DNA of 64,000 bases from Evansella cellulosilytica DSM 2522 (lineage in GTDB: Bacteria; Bacillota; Bacilli; Bacillales; Salisediminibacteriaceae): positions 124,001 through 188,000 of the forward strand of contig NC_014829.1 of assembly GCF_000177235.2 (NCBI RefSeq). The letters are read 5' to 3'. The notes beneath the pieces are model-generated. The model was not told the origin of the DNA and ran no database searches. It saw only the letters and a list, made by a program, of their open reading frames with translations. Below are positions 9,222-20,965 of this stretch, piece after piece. How positions within the stretch are numbered: position 1 is the stretch's first letter; each line of letters opens with the position of its first letter. The position numbers and the translations under genes are program-made.

Positions 9222-9304
9222 CCTGCAAAATATGCAGGTATATGAGTGGGAGAGCAAATATAAAGCTCGGTTTACCACATCACGGACTTAAGGAGGTGTG
9301 TCGC

Positions 9305-9730
9305 GTGGCTAAAAAGGTCATTAAAGTAGTTAAGTTACAAATTCCAGCTGGTAAAGCGAACCCAGCACCACCTGTTGGACCTGCATTAGGTCAAGCTGGT
9401 GTAAACATTATGGGATTCTGTAAAGAGTTTAATGCTCGTACACAAGAACAAGCGGGATTAATTATTCCAGTAGAGATTACGGTATTTGAAGACCGTTCAT
9501 TTACATTTATCACAAAAACTCCACCTGCAGCAGTTCTTTTAAAGAAAGCAGCTGGAATTGAAACAGCATCAGGTGAACCTAACACAAAAAAGGTTGCTAC
9601 ACTGAAGCGTGATAAAGTGCGCGAGATCGCTGAAACAAAAATGCCTGACCTAAATGCTGCTGATGTAGAAGCAGCGATGCGTATGGTTGAAGGTACTGCC
9701 CGTAGCATGGGAATTGTTATTGAAGACTAA
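9305..9730 (+). CDS. rplK: 50S ribosomal protein L11
   Basis: 141 aa component of the GTPase-associated centre, binding 23S rRNA helices 43/44; also required for RelA activation and the target region for thiostrepton-type drugs. N-terminal [20 protein letters not shown] holds the conserved proline-rich loop, and the RNA-binding C-terminal domain follows. AAGGAGGTG precedes GTG 9305; an upstream in-frame extension to 9242 is not conserved and is rejected. Confidence 0.97.
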   Translation: MAKKVIKVVKLQIPAGKANPAPPVGPALGQAGVNIMGFCKEFNARTQEQAGLIIPVEITVFEDRSFTFITKTPPAAVLLKKAAGIETASGEPNTKKVATLKRDKVREIAETKMPDLNAADVEAAMRMVEGTARSMGIVIED

Positions 9731-9744
9731 TTGAACCCATGAAC

Positions 9745-9806
9745 GTACAAGAGGTTGCGAGTAAAGGACTTGAGTCCTGCCTATCATTGACAGGTTCGCA
9801 ACCTTT
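9745..9806 (+). promoter_or_regulatory. Structured leader before rplA
   Basis: A long stem AGGTTGCGA (starting about 9750) pairs with TCGCAACCT (ending about 9805) and encloses a perfect small hairpin AGGACT-TG-AGTCCT. It lies between L11 and L1 genes, so autoregulation by L1, or attenuation, is a reasonable guess. There is no T-run long enough for a terminator. Confidence 0.45.
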
Positions 9807-9854
9807 ATTAGTGGGAGGTATAACCGCTAAAACCACAATTGAGGAGGAAAGAAC

Positions 9855-10550
9855 ATGGCTAAGAAAGGTAAAAAGTACGAAGACGCGATTAAATTAGTTG
9901 ATCGCGAAAGAGTATATGAAATACAAGAAGCTGTAGAATTAGTAAAGAAAACAGCAACTGCTAAATTTGATGAAACTGTTGAGCTAGCAGCACGTTTAGG
10001 GGTTGACCCTAAAAAAGCGGATCAACAAATCCGTGGAGCGGTAGTTTTACCAAATGGTACAGGTAAAACACAACGCGTGCTAGTTTTTGCGAAAGGTGAT
10101 AAAGCAAAAGAAGCAGAAGCTGCAGGAGCAGATTTTGTAGGAGAAGATGACTTAATTAATAAAGTTAACCAAGGTTGGTTTGACTTTGATGTAGTCGTTG
10201 CTACTCCTGACATGATGGCTCAAGTAGGTAAGTTAGGGCGTGTATTAGGACCGAAAGGCCTTATGCCAAACCCTAAAACTGGAACTGTTACTTTTGATGT
10301 AACAAAAGCGGTAAATGAAATTAAAGCTGGTAAGGTAGAGTATCGTGTTGATAAAACAGGTAACATTCATGTGCCGATCGGGAAAGTTTCTTTCAGTGAT
10401 GAAAAACTAGCTGAAAACTTAACGACAATTATTGAAACTTTACTAAAAGCTAAGCCTGCATCATCAAAAGGGACATACATGCGTAATGTAGCCATTGCTT
10501 CTACAATGGGTCCTGGTGTTAAGGTAAATGTTTCCGCAGTTAAACTTTAA
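9855..10550 (+). CDS. rplA: 50S ribosomal protein L1
   Basis: 231 aa, L1 stalk protein guiding E-site tRNA release, and translational repressor of its own operon in many bacteria. Recognisable blocks are the N-terminal KKGKKYEDA, the domain [17 protein letters not shown] signature and the C-terminal SSKGTYM. ATG has GAGGAGG 8 nt upstream. It is 124 nt downstream of rplK with a structured leader between. Confidence 0.97.
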   Translation: MAKKGKKYEDAIKLVDRERVYEIQEAVELVKKTATAKFDETVELAARLGVDPKKADQQIRGAVVLPNGTGKTQRVLVFAKGDKAKEAEAAGADFVGEDDLINKVNQGWFDFDVVVATPDMMAQVGKLGRVLGPKGLMPNPKTGTVTFDVTKAVNEIKAGKVEYRVDKTGNIHVPIGKVSFSDEKLAENLTTIIETLLKAKPASSKGTYMRNVAIASTMGPGVKVNVSAVKL

Positions 10551-10558
10551 TCAATAAG

Positions 10559-10587
10559 TTGACTTCTCGTTAACATATATATATACT
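10559..10587 (+). promoter_or_regulatory. Sigma-A promoter of rplJ-rplL
   Basis: TTGACT (10559-10564), 17 bp, TATACT (10582-10587): near consensus with ideal spacing. It places a start about 200 nt before rplJ, directly ahead of the L10 leader. Confidence 0.75.
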
Positions 10588-10599
10588 ATTGAATGTGAA

Positions 10600-10732
10600 A
10601 TTAATATTTTCATACCGTAGACAGTAGGGGCTATTTGCTTAATTATCCTACCGAGGTGCGTGAAGTAATGAAGCCTATTTTAGGATAGGATTAAATACTA
10701 ATGCCTCCATGTCTACATGGAGGCATTCTTTA
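10600..10732 (+). promoter_or_regulatory. L10 ribosomal protein leader
   Basis: Between the promoter and rplJ lies a structured untranslated region whose middle (10625-10690) can form imperfect stems and whose end is a strong terminator hairpin (10701-10732). Position and layout match the known Firmicutes L10 leader, bound by L10(L7/L12)4 to shut off rplJL. The fold was judged by eye. Confidence 0.7.
10701..10732 (+). terminator. Attenuator in the L10 leader
   Basis: ATGCCTCCATG paired with CATGGAGGCAT over a short loop, followed by TCTTTAT. The T-tract is weak, which suits conditional termination. Confidence 0.75.
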
Positions 10733-10790
10733 TATAACGCTAATGTTTACGAACATACGGTATGACAGCAATAATATAGGAGGTGTCAGA

Positions 10791-11291
10791 ATGGGCGCAG
10801 TGATTGAAAAGAAAAAGCAAGTTGTAGACGAAATTGCAGAGAAATTACAAGCGAGCCAATCGACAATTGTTGTTGATTATCGTGGTCTAAACGTTTCTGA
10901 AGTAACTGAACTTCGAAAGCAGCTTAGAGAAGCTGGTGTTGACTTTAAAGTATATAAAAACACTTTAGCACGCCGTGCGACTGAAAAAGCTGGACTTACT
11001 GAGCTTGATGAAAACTTAGTTGGACCAACAGCGATTGCATTTAGTAATGATGACGTTATTGCTCCGGCGAAAGTATTAGCAGGTTTCGCTAAGAAACACG
11101 ACGCTTTAGAAATTAAAGCTGGTGTTATCGAAGGGAAAGTAGTTAGTCTTGATGAAGTAAGAGCAATTGCAGAACTTCCATCTCGCGAAGGGTTACTATC
11201 TATGTTACTCAGCGTGATGCAAGCTCCAATCCGCAACTTTGCTTTGGCAACAAAAGCAGTTGCAGAACAAAAAGAAGAACAAGGTGCATAA
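10791..11291 (+). CDS. rplJ: 50S ribosomal protein L10
   Basis: 166 aa, base of the ribosomal stalk; its C-terminal helix carries L7/L12 dimers and its N-terminal domain binds 23S rRNA with L11. Conserved [20 protein letters not shown] and [11 protein letters not shown] are present. AGGAGGTG precedes ATG 10791, giving the standard length; the open frame continues upstream to 10701 through the attenuator but is not coding. Confidence 0.97.
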   Translation: MGAVIEKKKQVVDEIAEKLQASQSTIVVDYRGLNVSEVTELRKQLREAGVDFKVYKNTLARRATEKAGLTELDENLVGPTAIAFSNDDVIAPAKVLAGFAKKHDALEIKAGVIEGKVVSLDEVRAIAELPSREGLLSMLLSVMQAPIRNFALATKAVAEQKEEQGA

Positions 11292-11354
11292 TTACGTTAG
11301 CACCAAAATGCGTGATATAAAAATAATTTTAAATTAATAGGAGGAACAAATAAA

Positions 11355-11717
11355 ATGACTAAAGAGCAAATGATTGAAGCTATTAAAGAAATGTCTGTTT
11401 TAGAATTAAATGATCTTGTAAAAGCAATCGAGGAAGAGTTTGGCGTAACTGCTGCTGCTCCTGTTGCTGTAGCTGGTGGCGGTGCTGCTGAAGCTGCTGA
11501 AGAGAAAACTGAATTTGATGTAATCTTAGAATCTCCTGGTGGATCTAAAATCAATGTAATTAAAGTGGTACGTGAAATCACTGGTCTTGGCTTAAAAGAT
11601 GCTAAAGCACTAGTTGATGGAGCTCCAGCACCAGTTAAAGAAGGCGTATCTAAAGAAGACGCTGAAGAAATGAAAGCGAAGCTTGAAGAAGCAGGCGCAT
11701 CTGTAGAAGTTAAGTAA
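11355..11717 (+). CDS. rplL: 50S ribosomal protein L7/L12
   Basis: 120 aa, multi-copy stalk protein that recruits and stimulates translational GTPases. An N-terminal dimerisation helix ([19 protein letters not shown]), an Ala/Gly-rich hinge (about residues 33-50) and the C-terminal domain with the [19 protein letters not shown] factor-binding surface are all present. Strong AATAGGAGG site; terminator 16 nt downstream. Confidence 0.97.
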   Translation: MTKEQMIEAIKEMSVLELNDLVKAIEEEFGVTAAAPVAVAGGGAAEAAEEKTEFDVILESPGGSKINVIKVVREITGLGLKDAKALVDGAPAPVKEGVSKEDAEEMKAKLEEAGASVEVK

Positions 11718-11732
11718 TGTTGATTTGACTCC

Positions 11733-11766
11733 AAAACTCGCTTTGAATTCAAAGCGAGTTTTTTAG
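11733..11766 (+). terminator. Intrinsic terminator after rplL
   Basis: AAAACTCGCTTTGAA pairs perfectly with TTCAAAGCGAGTTTT and runs into T residues. Confidence 0.92.
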
Positions 11767-11932
11767 TAATTTGCCTCATTATTACTGAAAAAGTGTTTAT
11801 TTAAAAATCGAAAAGGTTATATTTTTAAAAAAGTAAAAAAATTTAGAATGGACTACTTAAATAGTGGTAATGATGATAAGAGGTTTATTTCTATTAAAAG
11901 TTTGTGATTGTTTATGAGAAGGTGTTTATTGA

Positions 11933-12535
11933 ATGTCAGATCATTATTATTCTGAGAAACCGACTGTGAAAAGTGAGCGAAAAAAAATAACGGAAACAAT
12001 TACAAACGATCAGTACACTTTCTATGTTGACAGAGGAATTTTTTCTAAGACAGGTTTAGACTTTGGTTCTAGACTTCTCATAGAATCGTTTGAATTGCCT
12101 AATGTTGTTGGGACGATTGTAGATGTCGGTTGCGGTTGGGGTCCCATTTCTATTTCATTAGCAAAAAGAAACCCAAATATTGATTTTATTGCACTAGATA
12201 TCAATGAACGTGCCGTGAAATTAACAGAGGAAAATGTGAAATTAAATGGTGTGACAAATTTACATGTCATGCAAAGTAATTTGTTAGAAGGGCATGAAGG
12301 TAAGTATTACTCGGCTATAATAACGAATCCACCAATCCGTGCGGGGAAAAATACCGTGTTTAAACTATATGAACAAGCTGCAAATGCGCTAGTGAAAAAT
12401 GGTGAGATATGGATTGTCATTCAAAAAAAGCAAGGTGCACCTTCGACAATAGCTAAACTAGAGGATTTAGGCTTTGATGTGGAAGTTATAAAAAAGTCAA
12501 AGGGATATTATATAATTAGAGGAAAAAAATGTTGA
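11933..12535 (+). CDS. rsmC: 16S rRNA (guanine-N2)-methyltransferase, RsmC/YbxB type
   Basis: 200 aa class I SAM methyltransferase with the small methyltransferase domain only (the E. coli enzyme has an extra N-terminal half). Motif I is VDVGCGWGPIS, the acidic end of strand 2 is FIALDINERA and the catalytic motif is NPPIRAGK. Likely methylates a 16S guanine, as YbxB is predicted to do. Stands between rplL and rpoB exactly as in B. subtilis. Confidence 0.9.
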   Translation: MSDHYYSEKPTVKSERKKITETITNDQYTFYVDRGIFSKTGLDFGSRLLIESFELPNVVGTIVDVGCGWGPISISLAKRNPNIDFIALDINERAVKLTEENVKLNGVTNLHVMQSNLLEGHEGKYYSAIITNPPIRAGKNTVFKLYEQAANALVKNGEIWIVIQKKQGAPSTIAKLEDLGFDVEVIKKSKGYYIIRGKKC

Positions 12536-12560
12536 CTCTAATTTCTATCTATGATATTGT
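12532..12560 (+). promoter_or_regulatory. Candidate rpoB-proximal promoter
   Basis: TTGACT (12532-12537, overlapping the rsmC stop), 17 bp, TATTGT (12555-12560). It would start a transcript 260 nt ahead of rpoB. The -10 is a weak match. Confidence 0.4.
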
Positions 12561-12639
12561 TATTTAATGCGTATGAATGTAAACGTGAAAAATGGGCAAT
12601 TTTGCTAAAAATATAGGTGATGAGTATAAAAAAGGGTGA

Positions 12640-12792
12640 CTTTGGACAAACTAGTAACGTCTTTTATGCCTTTACAAAATTAAGGCTATCACGCCTTTTT
12701 TTTATTTTCTATCCTATATTAATATAAAAATATTTATGTTTATCAAAAATTATGTCTATCAAAGGAGTTACGCATTTCATGCGTCCTTTTGA
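12640..12792 (+). promoter_or_regulatory. rpoB leader with two hairpins
   Basis: A short terminator-like hairpin AAGGC-TATCAC-GCCTT with eight T (12682-12702) and a second hairpin combining AAAGGA/TCCTTT and ACGCA/TGCGT (12761-12790) lie in the 290 nt gap before rpoB. They may tune RNA polymerase gene expression by attenuation. Inference from sequence only. Confidence 0.4.
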
Positions 12793-12825
12793 AGATAAAA
12801 ACGTTAGTTTTGAGGGGTGAAGCAG

Positions 12826-15800
12826 TTGACAGGTCAACTAGTTCAGTATGGACGCCACCGCCAGAGAAGAAGCTATGCCCGAATCAGTGAAGTATTGGAC
12901 CTTCCAAACTTAATTGAAATCCAAACGGCTTCTTATCAATGGTTTCTTGATGAGGGTATTCGCGAGATGTTTCAAGATATCTCTCCAATTGAGGACTTTA
13001 CTGGTAATTTGGTGCTTGAGTTTATTGATTACAGTTTAGGTGAACCAAAATATTCAGTGGAAGAGTCGAAGGAACGAGACGTAACATATTCAGCACCTCT
13101 TCGAGTGAAAGTTCGTCTCATTAATAAAGAGACGGGTGAGGTGAAGGAACAAGAAGTATTTATGGGGGATTTCCCATTAATGACTGACACAGGTACTTTT
13201 GTAATTAATGGTGCTGAACGTGTCATCGTATCTCAGCTCGTTCGTTCTCCAAGTGTGTACTACAATAAAAAAGTGGATAAAAACGGTAAAAAAGGTTTTA
13301 CTGCTACTGTTATCCCAAATCGTGGTGCGTGGTTGGAGTTAGAAACGGATGCAAAGGATATTGTGTATGTTCGTATTGATCGTACACGTAAAATCCCAGT
13401 AACCGTTCTTTTACGTGCGCTTGGCTTTGGAACTGATCAAGAGATTATTGAGCTATTAGGTGAAGATGAATATTTACGTAATACGCTCGAAAAGGATAAC
13501 ACAGATAATAGTGAAAAAGCTTTACTTGAAATCTATGAACGACTTCGTCCTGGTGAACCACCAACAGTTGAAAATGCTAAAAGCTTATTAGAATCTCGCT
13601 TTTTTGATCCTAAAAGGTATGATTTAGCAAATGTTGGACGCTATAAAATGAATAAAAAGCTTCATATAAAAGATCGCTTATTTAACCAGCGTTTAGCAGA
13701 AACACTAGTAGATCCAGACACAGGTGAAGTGCTTGCGGAAGAAGGCGCTGTAATCGATCGTCGACTATTAGATAAACTTATTCCGTACTTAGAAAACAAT
13801 GTTGGATTTAAACACTATACATTACGTGGTGGAGTAATAGAAGAAGATGAAGTAGAATTACAATCTATTTTAATAACTAACCCAGAAAGTGTTGATGAAC
13901 AACCGATTCGTGTGTTAGGTAACGGGGTAGTAGAAAAAGCTGTGAAAAATATTACAGTTGCAGATATTATCGCATCTATTAACTATTTCTTTAATCTATT
14001 ACATGGTGTCGGCAACACAGATGACATTGATCATCTAGGTAATCGTCGACTACGTTCTGTTGGTGAATTATTGCAAAACCAATTCCGAATTGGTTTATCT
14101 AGAATGGAACGAGTTGTTCGAGAGCGTATGTCCATTCAAGATGCTAACGTCATTACACCACAAGCGTTAATAAATATTAGGCCAGTGATTGCTTCCATTA
14201 AAGAGTTCTTTGGTTCATCCCAATTATCTCAATTTATGGATCAAACAAATCCACTTGCTGAGTTGACGCACAAACGTAGGTTATCAGCACTAGGGCCAGG
14301 TGGTTTAACGAGGGAACGTGCAGGTTTTGAAGTGCGTGACGTTCACTACTCACACTACGGACGTATGTGCCCGATTGAAACCCCTGAGGGACCGAACATT
14401 GGGTTAATAAACTCATTATCTAGTTTTGCGAAAGTAAACGAATTTGGATTCATGGAAACACCTTACAGAAAGGTAGACCATGAAACTGGAAGAGTAACAT
14501 CTCAATTCGATTATTTAACAGCCGATGAAGAGGACAACTACGTTGTTGCTCAAGCAAACGCAAAGCTTGATGAAAACGGTGCTTTTATGGATGAAAATAT
14601 CATTTGCCGTTTCCGTGGTGAAAACATTATCGTATCTAGAGATAGAGTTGACTACATGGACGTATCACCAAAGCAAGTTGTCTCAGCAGCTACAGCGTGT
14701 ATTCCGTTCTTAGAAAATGATGACTCTAACCGTGCGTTAATGGGTGCGAACATGCAACGTCAAGCTGTGCCACTACTTAAGCCGGAAGCACCACTAGTAG
14801 GAACAGGGATGGAATATGTATCTGCGAAAGACTCTGGTGCTGCTGTTGTTTCTAAAGTAAGAGGTCGAGTGGAACGTGTATCTGCAAAGTACGTAGAGAT
14901 TCGCCGAGTCGAAACAGTAGACGGTAATGAAGTTGAAGGGGATATAGTTAGATATAACCTTCAAAAGTTCGAGCGTTCTAACCAAGGTACTTGTTACAAC
15001 CAACGTCCGATTGTTAGTGAAGGCAACTTTGTAGAAATCGGAGAAATACTTGCTGACGGTCCTTCGATGGAGCTAGGAGAAATGGCGCTTGGAAGAAACG
15101 TCATGGTTGGTTTCATGACTTGGGATGGTTATAACTATGAGGATGCAATCATCTTAAGTGAACGTCTCGTAAAAGACGATGTGTATACTTCTGTTCATAT
15201 TGAAGAATATGAGTCTGAAGCTAGAGATACAAAATTAGGACCAGAAGAAATTACTCGTGATATTCCAAATGTCGGGGAAGATGCTCTTAAAAACCTTGAT
15301 GAAAGAGGGATTATCAGAGTTGGTGCTGAAGTGAAGGATGGCGACATTCTAGTAGGAAAAGTAACACCAAAAGGGGTTACAGAGCTAACAGCAGAGGAAC
15401 GCTTGTTACATGCGATTTTCGGTGAAAAAGCTCGAGAAGTACGTGATACTTCATTAAGAGCACCGCACGGTGGAGATGGTATCGTTTTAGACGTTAAAGT
15501 ATTTAACAGAGAAGACGGAGATGAACTCCCACCAGGTGTAAACCAATTAGTGCGCGTATATATTGTACAAAAAAGAAAGATTCACGAAGGGGATAAAATG
15601 GCAGGGCGTCACGGTAATAAAGGGGTTATTTCTCGTATATTACCAGAAGAGGATATGCCTTATTTACCAGATGGCACGCCTATCGACATTATGTTAAATC
15701 CTCTTGGTGTACCATCGCGTATGAATATCGGTCAAGTATTAGAGCTTCATTTAGGTATGGCGGCAAGAAACCTAGGTATCCATGTAGCAAGTCCTGTATT

Positions 15801-16365
15801 TGATGGAGCCCGAGAAGAGGATGTTTGGGGAACATTAGAAGAAGCTGGTATGGCACGAGACGGTAAAACTGTGCTTTATGATGGTCGTACTGGAGAACCA
15901 TTCGACAACCGCGTTTCTGTTGGGATTATGTACATGATTAAGCTTGCTCACATGGTTGATGATAAGCTTCATGCAAGGTCAACAGGACCATACTCTCTTG
16001 TAACGCAACAACCGTTAGGTGGTAAAGCGCAATTTGGTGGACAGCGTTTTGGGGAGATGGAAGTATGGGCACTAGAAGCTTATGGTGCAGCTTATACTTT
16101 ACAAGAAATCTTAACAGTAAAATCTGATGATGTTGTTGGTCGTGTTAAAACGTACGAAGCGATTGTCAAAGGCGAAAATGTCCCAGAACCTGGTGTTCCT
16201 GAGTCATTTAAAGTACTTATTAAAGAGCTCCAAAGTTTAGGTATGGATGTTAAAATGCTTTCAAGTAATGAAGAAGAAATTGAAATGCTAGAGCTTGATG
16301 ATGAGGAAGAGCAAGGAAATGACAAATTGAACTTAAACTTGGAATCGAGCGAATCAAACGGTTAA
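12826..16365 (+). CDS. rpoB: DNA-directed RNA polymerase subunit beta
   Basis: 1179 aa catalytic subunit. The rifampicin-binding cluster (Q466 onward, [20 protein letters not shown] and RLSALGPGG) has the sensitive-type residues throughout. [13 protein letters not shown] and the C-terminal [21 protein letters not shown] are intact. The acidic tail is shorter than in B. subtilis. TTG 12826 is chosen because homology starts at [12 protein letters not shown] and GAGGGGTGA lies about 6 nt upstream; B. subtilis rpoB also uses TTG. rpoC follows. Confidence 0.97.
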   Translation: MTGQLVQYGRHRQRRSYARISEVLDLPNLIEIQTASYQWFLDEGIREMFQDISPIEDFTGNLVLEFIDYSLGEPKYSVEESKERDVTYSAPLRVKVRLINKETGEVKEQEVFMGDFPLMTDTGTFVINGAERVIVSQLVRSPSVYYNKKVDKNGKKGFTATVIPNRGAWLELETDAKDIVYVRIDRTRKIPVTVLLRALGFGTDQEIIELLGEDEYLRNTLEKDNTDNSEKALLEIYERLRPGEPPTVENAKSLLESRFFDPKRYDLANVGRYKMNKKLHIKDRLFNQRLAETLVDPDTGEVLAEEGAVIDRRLLDKLIPYLENNVGFKHYTLRGGVIEEDEVELQSILITNPESVDEQPIRVLGNGVVEKAVKNITVADIIASINYFFNLLHGVGNTDDIDHLGNRRLRSVGELLQNQFRIGLSRMERVVRERMSIQDANVITPQALINIRPVIASIKEFFGSSQLSQFMDQTNPLAELTHKRRLSALGPGGLTRERAGFEVRDVHYSHYGRMCPIETPEGPNIGLINSLSSFAKVNEFGFMETPYRKVDHETGRVTSQFDYLTADEEDNYVVAQANAKLDENGAFMDENIICRFRGENIIVSRDRVDYMDVSPKQVVSAATACIPFLENDDSNRALMGANMQRQAVPLLKPEAPLVGTGMEYVSAKDSGAAVVSKVRGRVERVSAKYVEIRRVETVDGNEVEGDIVRYNLQKFERSNQGTCYNQRPIVSEGNFVEIGEILADGPSMELGEMALGRNVMVGFMTWDGYNYEDAIILSERLVKDDVYTSVHIEEYESEARDTKLGPEEITRDIPNVGEDALKNLDERGIIRVGAEVKDGDILVGKVTPKGVTELTAEERLLHAIFGEKAREVRDTSLRAPHGGDGIVLDVKVFNREDGDELPPGVNQLVRVYIVQKRKIHEGDKMAGRHGNKGVISRILPEEDMPYLPDGTPIDIMLNPLGVPSRMNIGQVLELHLGMAARNLGIHVASPVFDGAREEDVWGTLEEAGMARDGKTVLYDGRTGEPFDNRVSVGIMYMIKLAHMVDDKLHARSTGPYSLVTQQPLGGKAQFGGQRFGEMEVWALEAYGAAYTLQEILTVKSDDVVGRVKTYEAIVKGENVPEPGVPESFKVLIKELQSLGMDVKMLSSNEEEIEMLELDDEEEQGNDKLNLNLESSESNG

Positions 16366-16401
16366 TAGCTGAACATGAATGCTGAAAGGGAGGTTAGCCC
16401 C

Positions 16402-19400
16402 TTGATAGATGTAAATAACTTTGAGTATATGAAAATTGGTCTCGCATCGCCAGATAAAATTCGTTCCTGGTCCCGTGGAGAGGTAAAAAAGCCAGAAACG
16501 ATCAATTACCGTACACTAAAACCAGAAAAGGATGGTTTGTTCTGTGAACGAATCTTCGGCCCTCAAAAAGATTGGGAGTGCCATTGTGGAAAATATAAAC
16601 GTGTACGATATAAAGGTGTCGTTTGTGACCGTTGTGGTGTAGAAGTAACACGAGCTAAAGTTCGTCGTGAGCGCATGGGGCATATTGAGTTAGCTGCCCC
16701 TGTCTCTCATATTTGGTATTTCAAAGGTATTCCAAGTCGAATGGGATTAGTTTTAGACATGTCTCCTCGTTCGTTAGAAGAAGTCATTTACTTTGCTTCT
16801 TACGTAGTTACGGATACTGGTGATACACCACTTGAGTTAAAGCAGCTTTTATCTGAAAAGGAATATAGAACATACCGTGAAAAGTATGGTCGTGGCTTTA
16901 AAGCGCAAATGGGAGCTGAAGCTATTAGAAAGCTGTTACAGGATATTGACTTAGATAAAGAAGTTAATATGTTAAAAGAAGAATTATTGACAGCACAAGG
17001 TCAACGTCGTACGAGAGCAATTAAACGATTAGAAGTGCTAGAAGCATTTCGTCATTCAGGAAATCACCCTGATTGGATGATTCTTGATGTACTTCCTGTC
17101 ATACCGCCTGAATTAAGACCAATGGTTCAGTTGGATGGTGGACGCTTTGCAACATCCGATCTAAATGACTTATATCGTCGAGTGATCAACCGAAATAATC
17201 GTTTAAAGCGTCTATTAGATCTTGGAGCGCCGAATATTATCGTTCAAAACGAAAAACGTATGCTTCAAGAAGCTGTTGATGCGCTTATTGATAACGGTCG
17301 TCGTGGAAGACCTGTAACAGGTCCTGGTAATCGTCCGTTAAAATCTCTTTCACACATGCTGAAAGGTAAGCAAGGGAGATTCCGTCAAAACTTATTAGGT
17401 AAGCGTGTTGACTATTCAGGTCGATCAGTTATCGTAGTCGGACCGCACTTAAAGATGTATCAATGCGGACTACCTAAGGAAATGGCGTTAGAGCTTTTCA
17501 AACCTTTCGTGATGAAGGAGCTCGTAAGTAATGGATTAGCCCATAATATAAAAAGTGCTAAAAGGAAAGTGGAACGAGTACAGCCAGAGGTGTGGGACGT
17601 ATTAGAGGAAGTAATTAGAGAACACCCTGTCCTACTTAACCGTGCACCTACACTACACAGACTAGGTATTCAAGCTTTTGAACCAACGCTTGTAGAAGGT
17701 CGTGCAATTAAACTTCACCCACTCGTTTGTACAGCATATAACGCTGACTTCGACGGGGACCAAATGGCCGTTCACGTACCATTGTCTGCTGAAGCACAAG
17801 CGGAATCTCGATTATTAATGTTAGCTGCGCAAAACATCTTGAACCCGAAAGATGGTAAGCCAGTTGTTACACCATCACAAGATATGGTACTTGGGAATTA
17901 CTATTTAACACTTGAAAGAGAAAATGCTGTTGGTGAAGGGAACGTCTATAAGGATGCTAATGAAGTGTTAACTGCATACCAAAATGGATATGTTCACTTG
18001 CATTCACGTATTGCAATACCAGTGTCTTCATTAAGTAAAACAAACTTTAAAGAAGATCATTACGGTAAGCTATTGTTGACTTCTGTTGGTAAAATTATTT
18101 TTAACGAAATTTTACCTGAGACATTCCCGTACTTGAATGAGCCAACAACCGAAAATTTAGTTATCGAAACACCTGATAAATATATTGTTCCAATGACTAC
18201 AGATGTAAAAGAAGAGTTTAAGCAACGAGATGTTGTTTTACCATTCAAAAAAGGTTTCTTAGGAGATATTATCGCAGAAGTCTTTAAGAAATTTAAAATC
18301 TCTGAAACGTCAGTCATGCTAGACAAAATGAAGGACCTTGGTTTCCATTATTCCACGAAAGCTGGGATAACGGTAGGGGTAGCTGACATCGTAGTATTAA
18401 AAGAAAAGAAAGAAATCCTTGAAGAAGCAGAGATTAAGGTGGAACGTATTTTAAAACAATACCGCCGTGGTTTAATTACCGAAGAAGAAAGATACGATAA
18501 GGTAATTGAAGTATGGAGTTCTTCTAAAGATCTCATTCAAGAAAAGTTAATGGGAACACTAGATAAATTGAACCCAATCTTTATGATGAGTGACTCTGGT
18601 GCGCGTGGTAACGCATCTAACTTTACTCAGTTAGCTGGTATGCGTGGATTAATGGCTAACCCATCTGGGCGAATTATCGAGCTTCCAATTAAATCAAGTT
18701 TCCGTGAAGGGTTAACAGTTCTTGAGTACTTTATTTCTACTCATGGTGCTCGTAAAGGACTTGCTGATACAGCATTGAAAACTGCTGACTCAGGTTACTT
18801 AACTCGTCGACTAGTGGACGTTGCCCAAGATGTTATCGTTCGAGAAGATGATTGCGGTACGGATAGAGGGTTAGAAGTAGCAGCAATCAAAGAAGGTAAT
18901 GAAGTGATTGAACCGTTATATGACCGCCTTGTTGGTCGTGTTGTTCACCAGACGGTATATCACCCTGAAACAAATGAAGTTCTTATTGCAAGGAATGAAG
19001 AAATTAATGAAGATATGGCTAAGACAATTGAAGACTTAGGCATTGAAATAGTCGTGATTCGCTCAGCGTTTACTTGCGATACGAAGCACGGTGTATGTAA
19101 AGCATGTTACGGTCGAAACCTCGCTACTGGTTCTGAGGTAGAGGTCGGTGAAGCAGTTGGTATTATAGCTGCACAATCAATTGGTGAGCCTGGAACACAG
19201 TTAACGATGCGTACTTTCCATACTGGAGGGGTTGCAGGTGATGATATCACTCAAGGTTTACCTCGTATCCAAGAGGTATTCGAAGCACGTAACCCGAAAG
19301 GTCAAGCAGTAATCTCTGAAATTGAAGGTACTGTATCAGATATAAAAGAAGTAAACGATAAAAAAGAAATTGTCGTTCAAGGTGCAATTGAAACAAGAAG

Positions 19401-20016
19401 CTACACTCCGCCATACGGAGCACGTCTAAAAGTAGAAGTTGGTCAAGAAGTTCGCCCAGGTCAAGAGTTGACGGAAGGGTCGATTGATCCTAAAGAATTG
19501 CTTACTGTCTCTGGGGTACAAGGAGTTCAAGAATACCTACTTCGAGAAGTTCAAAAAGTATACCGTATGCAAGGGGTAGAAATTGGTGACAAGCACGTAG
19601 AGGTAATGGTACGACAAATGCTTCGTAAAATCCGTGTTGTAGATGCTGGAGATACTGATGTGTTACCAGGTTCTCTTGTAGAGGTTCATCAGTTTATTGA
19701 AGCGAACCGTGATATTTTACTTCGCGGTGGAATGCCAGCTTCTGGTAGACCGGTGCTTCTTGGTATTACGAAAGCGTCCCTTGAAACAGATTCATTCTTA
19801 TCAGCTGCATCTTTCCAAGAGACTACTCGTGTCCTTACAGATGCTGCGATCAAAGGTAAGAAGGATGAGCTAGTAGGGTTGAAAGAAAACGTCATTATCG
19901 GTAAGCTTGTTCCAGCAGGTACAGGAATGCAACGTTACCGACAAATTGCACCAAAAAACCCTGCGCAAGAGGAAAGCACAGAGGACGTATTAGAGGAAGT
20001 AATCGTTCAAGATTAA
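16402..20016 (+). CDS. rpoC: DNA-directed RNA polymerase subunit beta'
   Basis: 1204 aa. Zinc ribbon Cys60, Cys62, Cys75 and Cys78; active-site NADFDGD with Asp449, Asp451 and Asp453 holding the catalytic magnesium; a second zinc site around [13 protein letters not shown]; bridge helix and trigger loop in the GLTVLEYF to TLRTFHTGG stretch. GGGAGG is 8 nt before TTG 16402 ([10 protein letters not shown]); an ATG at 16375 gives a non-conserved extension. Only 36 nt separate it from rpoB. Confidence 0.97.
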   Translation: MIDVNNFEYMKIGLASPDKIRSWSRGEVKKPETINYRTLKPEKDGLFCERIFGPQKDWECHCGKYKRVRYKGVVCDRCGVEVTRAKVRRERMGHIELAAPVSHIWYFKGIPSRMGLVLDMSPRSLEEVIYFASYVVTDTGDTPLELKQLLSEKEYRTYREKYGRGFKAQMGAEAIRKLLQDIDLDKEVNMLKEELLTAQGQRRTRAIKRLEVLEAFRHSGNHPDWMILDVLPVIPPELRPMVQLDGGRFATSDLNDLYRRVINRNNRLKRLLDLGAPNIIVQNEKRMLQEAVDALIDNGRRGRPVTGPGNRPLKSLSHMLKGKQGRFRQNLLGKRVDYSGRSVIVVGPHLKMYQCGLPKEMALELFKPFVMKELVSNGLAHNIKSAKRKVERVQPEVWDVLEEVIREHPVLLNRAPTLHRLGIQAFEPTLVEGRAIKLHPLVCTAYNADFDGDQMAVHVPLSAEAQAESRLLMLAAQNILNPKDGKPVVTPSQDMVLGNYYLTLERENAVGEGNVYKDANEVLTAYQNGYVHLHSRIAIPVSSLSKTNFKEDHYGKLLLTSVGKIIFNEILPETFPYLNEPTTENLVIETPDKYIVPMTTDVKEEFKQRDVVLPFKKGFLGDIIAEVFKKFKISETSVMLDKMKDLGFHYSTKAGITVGVADIVVLKEKKEILEEAEIKVERILKQYRRGLITEEERYDKVIEVWSSSKDLIQEKLMGTLDKLNPIFMMSDSGARGNASNFTQLAGMRGLMANPSGRIIELPIKSSFREGLTVLEYFISTHGARKGLADTALKTADSGYLTRRLVDVAQDVIVREDDCGTDRGLEVAAIKEGNEVIEPLYDRLVGRVVHQTVYHPETNEVLIARNEEINEDMAKTIEDLGIEIVVIRSAFTCDTKHGVCKACYGRNLATGSEVEVGEAVGIIAAQSIGEPGTQLTMRTFHTGGVAGDDITQGLPRIQEVFEARNPKGQAVISEIEGTVSDIKEVNDKKEIVVQGAIETRSYTPPYGARLKVEVGQEVRPGQELTEGSIDPKELLTVSGVQGVQEYLLREVQKVYRMQGVEIGDKHVEVMVRQMLRKIRVVDAGDTDVLPGSLVEVHQFIEANRDILLRGGMPASGRPVLLGITKASLETDSFLSAASFQETTRVLTDAAIKGKKDELVGLKENVIIGKLVPAGTGMQRYRQIAPKNPAQEESTEDVLEEVIVQD

Positions 20017-20058
20017 ACAGAACGTTCGATTACACGGTAAAGTTTTTCACATAAAATG

Positions 20059-20087
20059 TTGACACCGCTATGTCACGGTGGTAATAT
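20059..20087 (+). promoter_or_regulatory. Sigma-A promoter of the str operon (rplGB-rpsL-rpsG-fusA-tufA)
   Basis: TTGACA (20059-20064), 17 bp, TAATAT (20082-20087). The spacer contains the dyad CACCG-N8-CGGTG (20063-20080), which could be chance or an operator. Confidence 0.75.
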
Positions 20088-20130
20088 ATCTAAGTGTGCC
20101 AAATAACCTGATGCTTTGGAGGATTGAGAG

Positions 20131-20379
20131 ATGTCTTATGAAAAAGTAGTGCAGGCAACGGAAAGAGTCGTTGGCACGAAACAAACGATTAAAGCACTGG
20201 AAGATAAGCAGGTAAAAGAAGTCATCGTAGCAGAGGATGCCGATGCGAAAGTTCTTCAAAAAGTGACATTACTAGCAGAAAAACAAGGTGTACCTTTAAC
20301 AAAGGTAGATTCTATGAAGAAGCTAGGAAAGTCATGTGGAATAGATGTGAGTGCAGCAACTGTTGCGATTAAAAAGTAA
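20131..20379 (+). CDS. rplGB: L7Ae-family RNA-binding protein (YbxF, ribosomal protein L7Ae-like)
   Basis: 82 aa single L7Ae/L30e/S12e domain. B. subtilis YbxF binds kink-turn RNA and associates with the ribosome in growing cells. KQVKEVIVAEDADAKVL and the loop VPLTKVDSMKKLGKSCGI show the kink-turn-binding surface. TTTGGAGG precedes the ATG. It opens the str operon, as in B. subtilis. Confidence 0.92.
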   Translation: MSYEKVVQATERVVGTKQTIKALEDKQVKEVIVAEDADAKVLQKVTLLAEKQGVPLTKVDSMKKLGKSCGIDVSAATVAIKK

Positions 20380-20475
20380 AAACAAGTTTTTGCCACCAGG
20401 CTTACTGTTGGCAAAAACTTTCCTTTTACACATTTATGAACCACCTGGACCAGTGGACTTAAACATTGTTGATAG

Positions 20476-20904
<429 letters not shown>

Positions 20905-20965
20905 GCAAGAGATGATGACCATCTATTTAAAAATAAATTAAGAATTTTTGAAAGGAGGGACCCGG

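Noticed and set aside
10701-10790. Upstream extension of rplJ
   Set aside because: The extra codons lie on the L10-leader attenuator, and a perfect ribosome binding site precedes ATG 10791.
14215-14302. Rifampicin-resistance changes in rpoB
   Set aside because: All residues of the main cluster are the sensitive-type ones. Likewise rpsL Lys residues and the rplD/rplV tunnel loops are wild-type.
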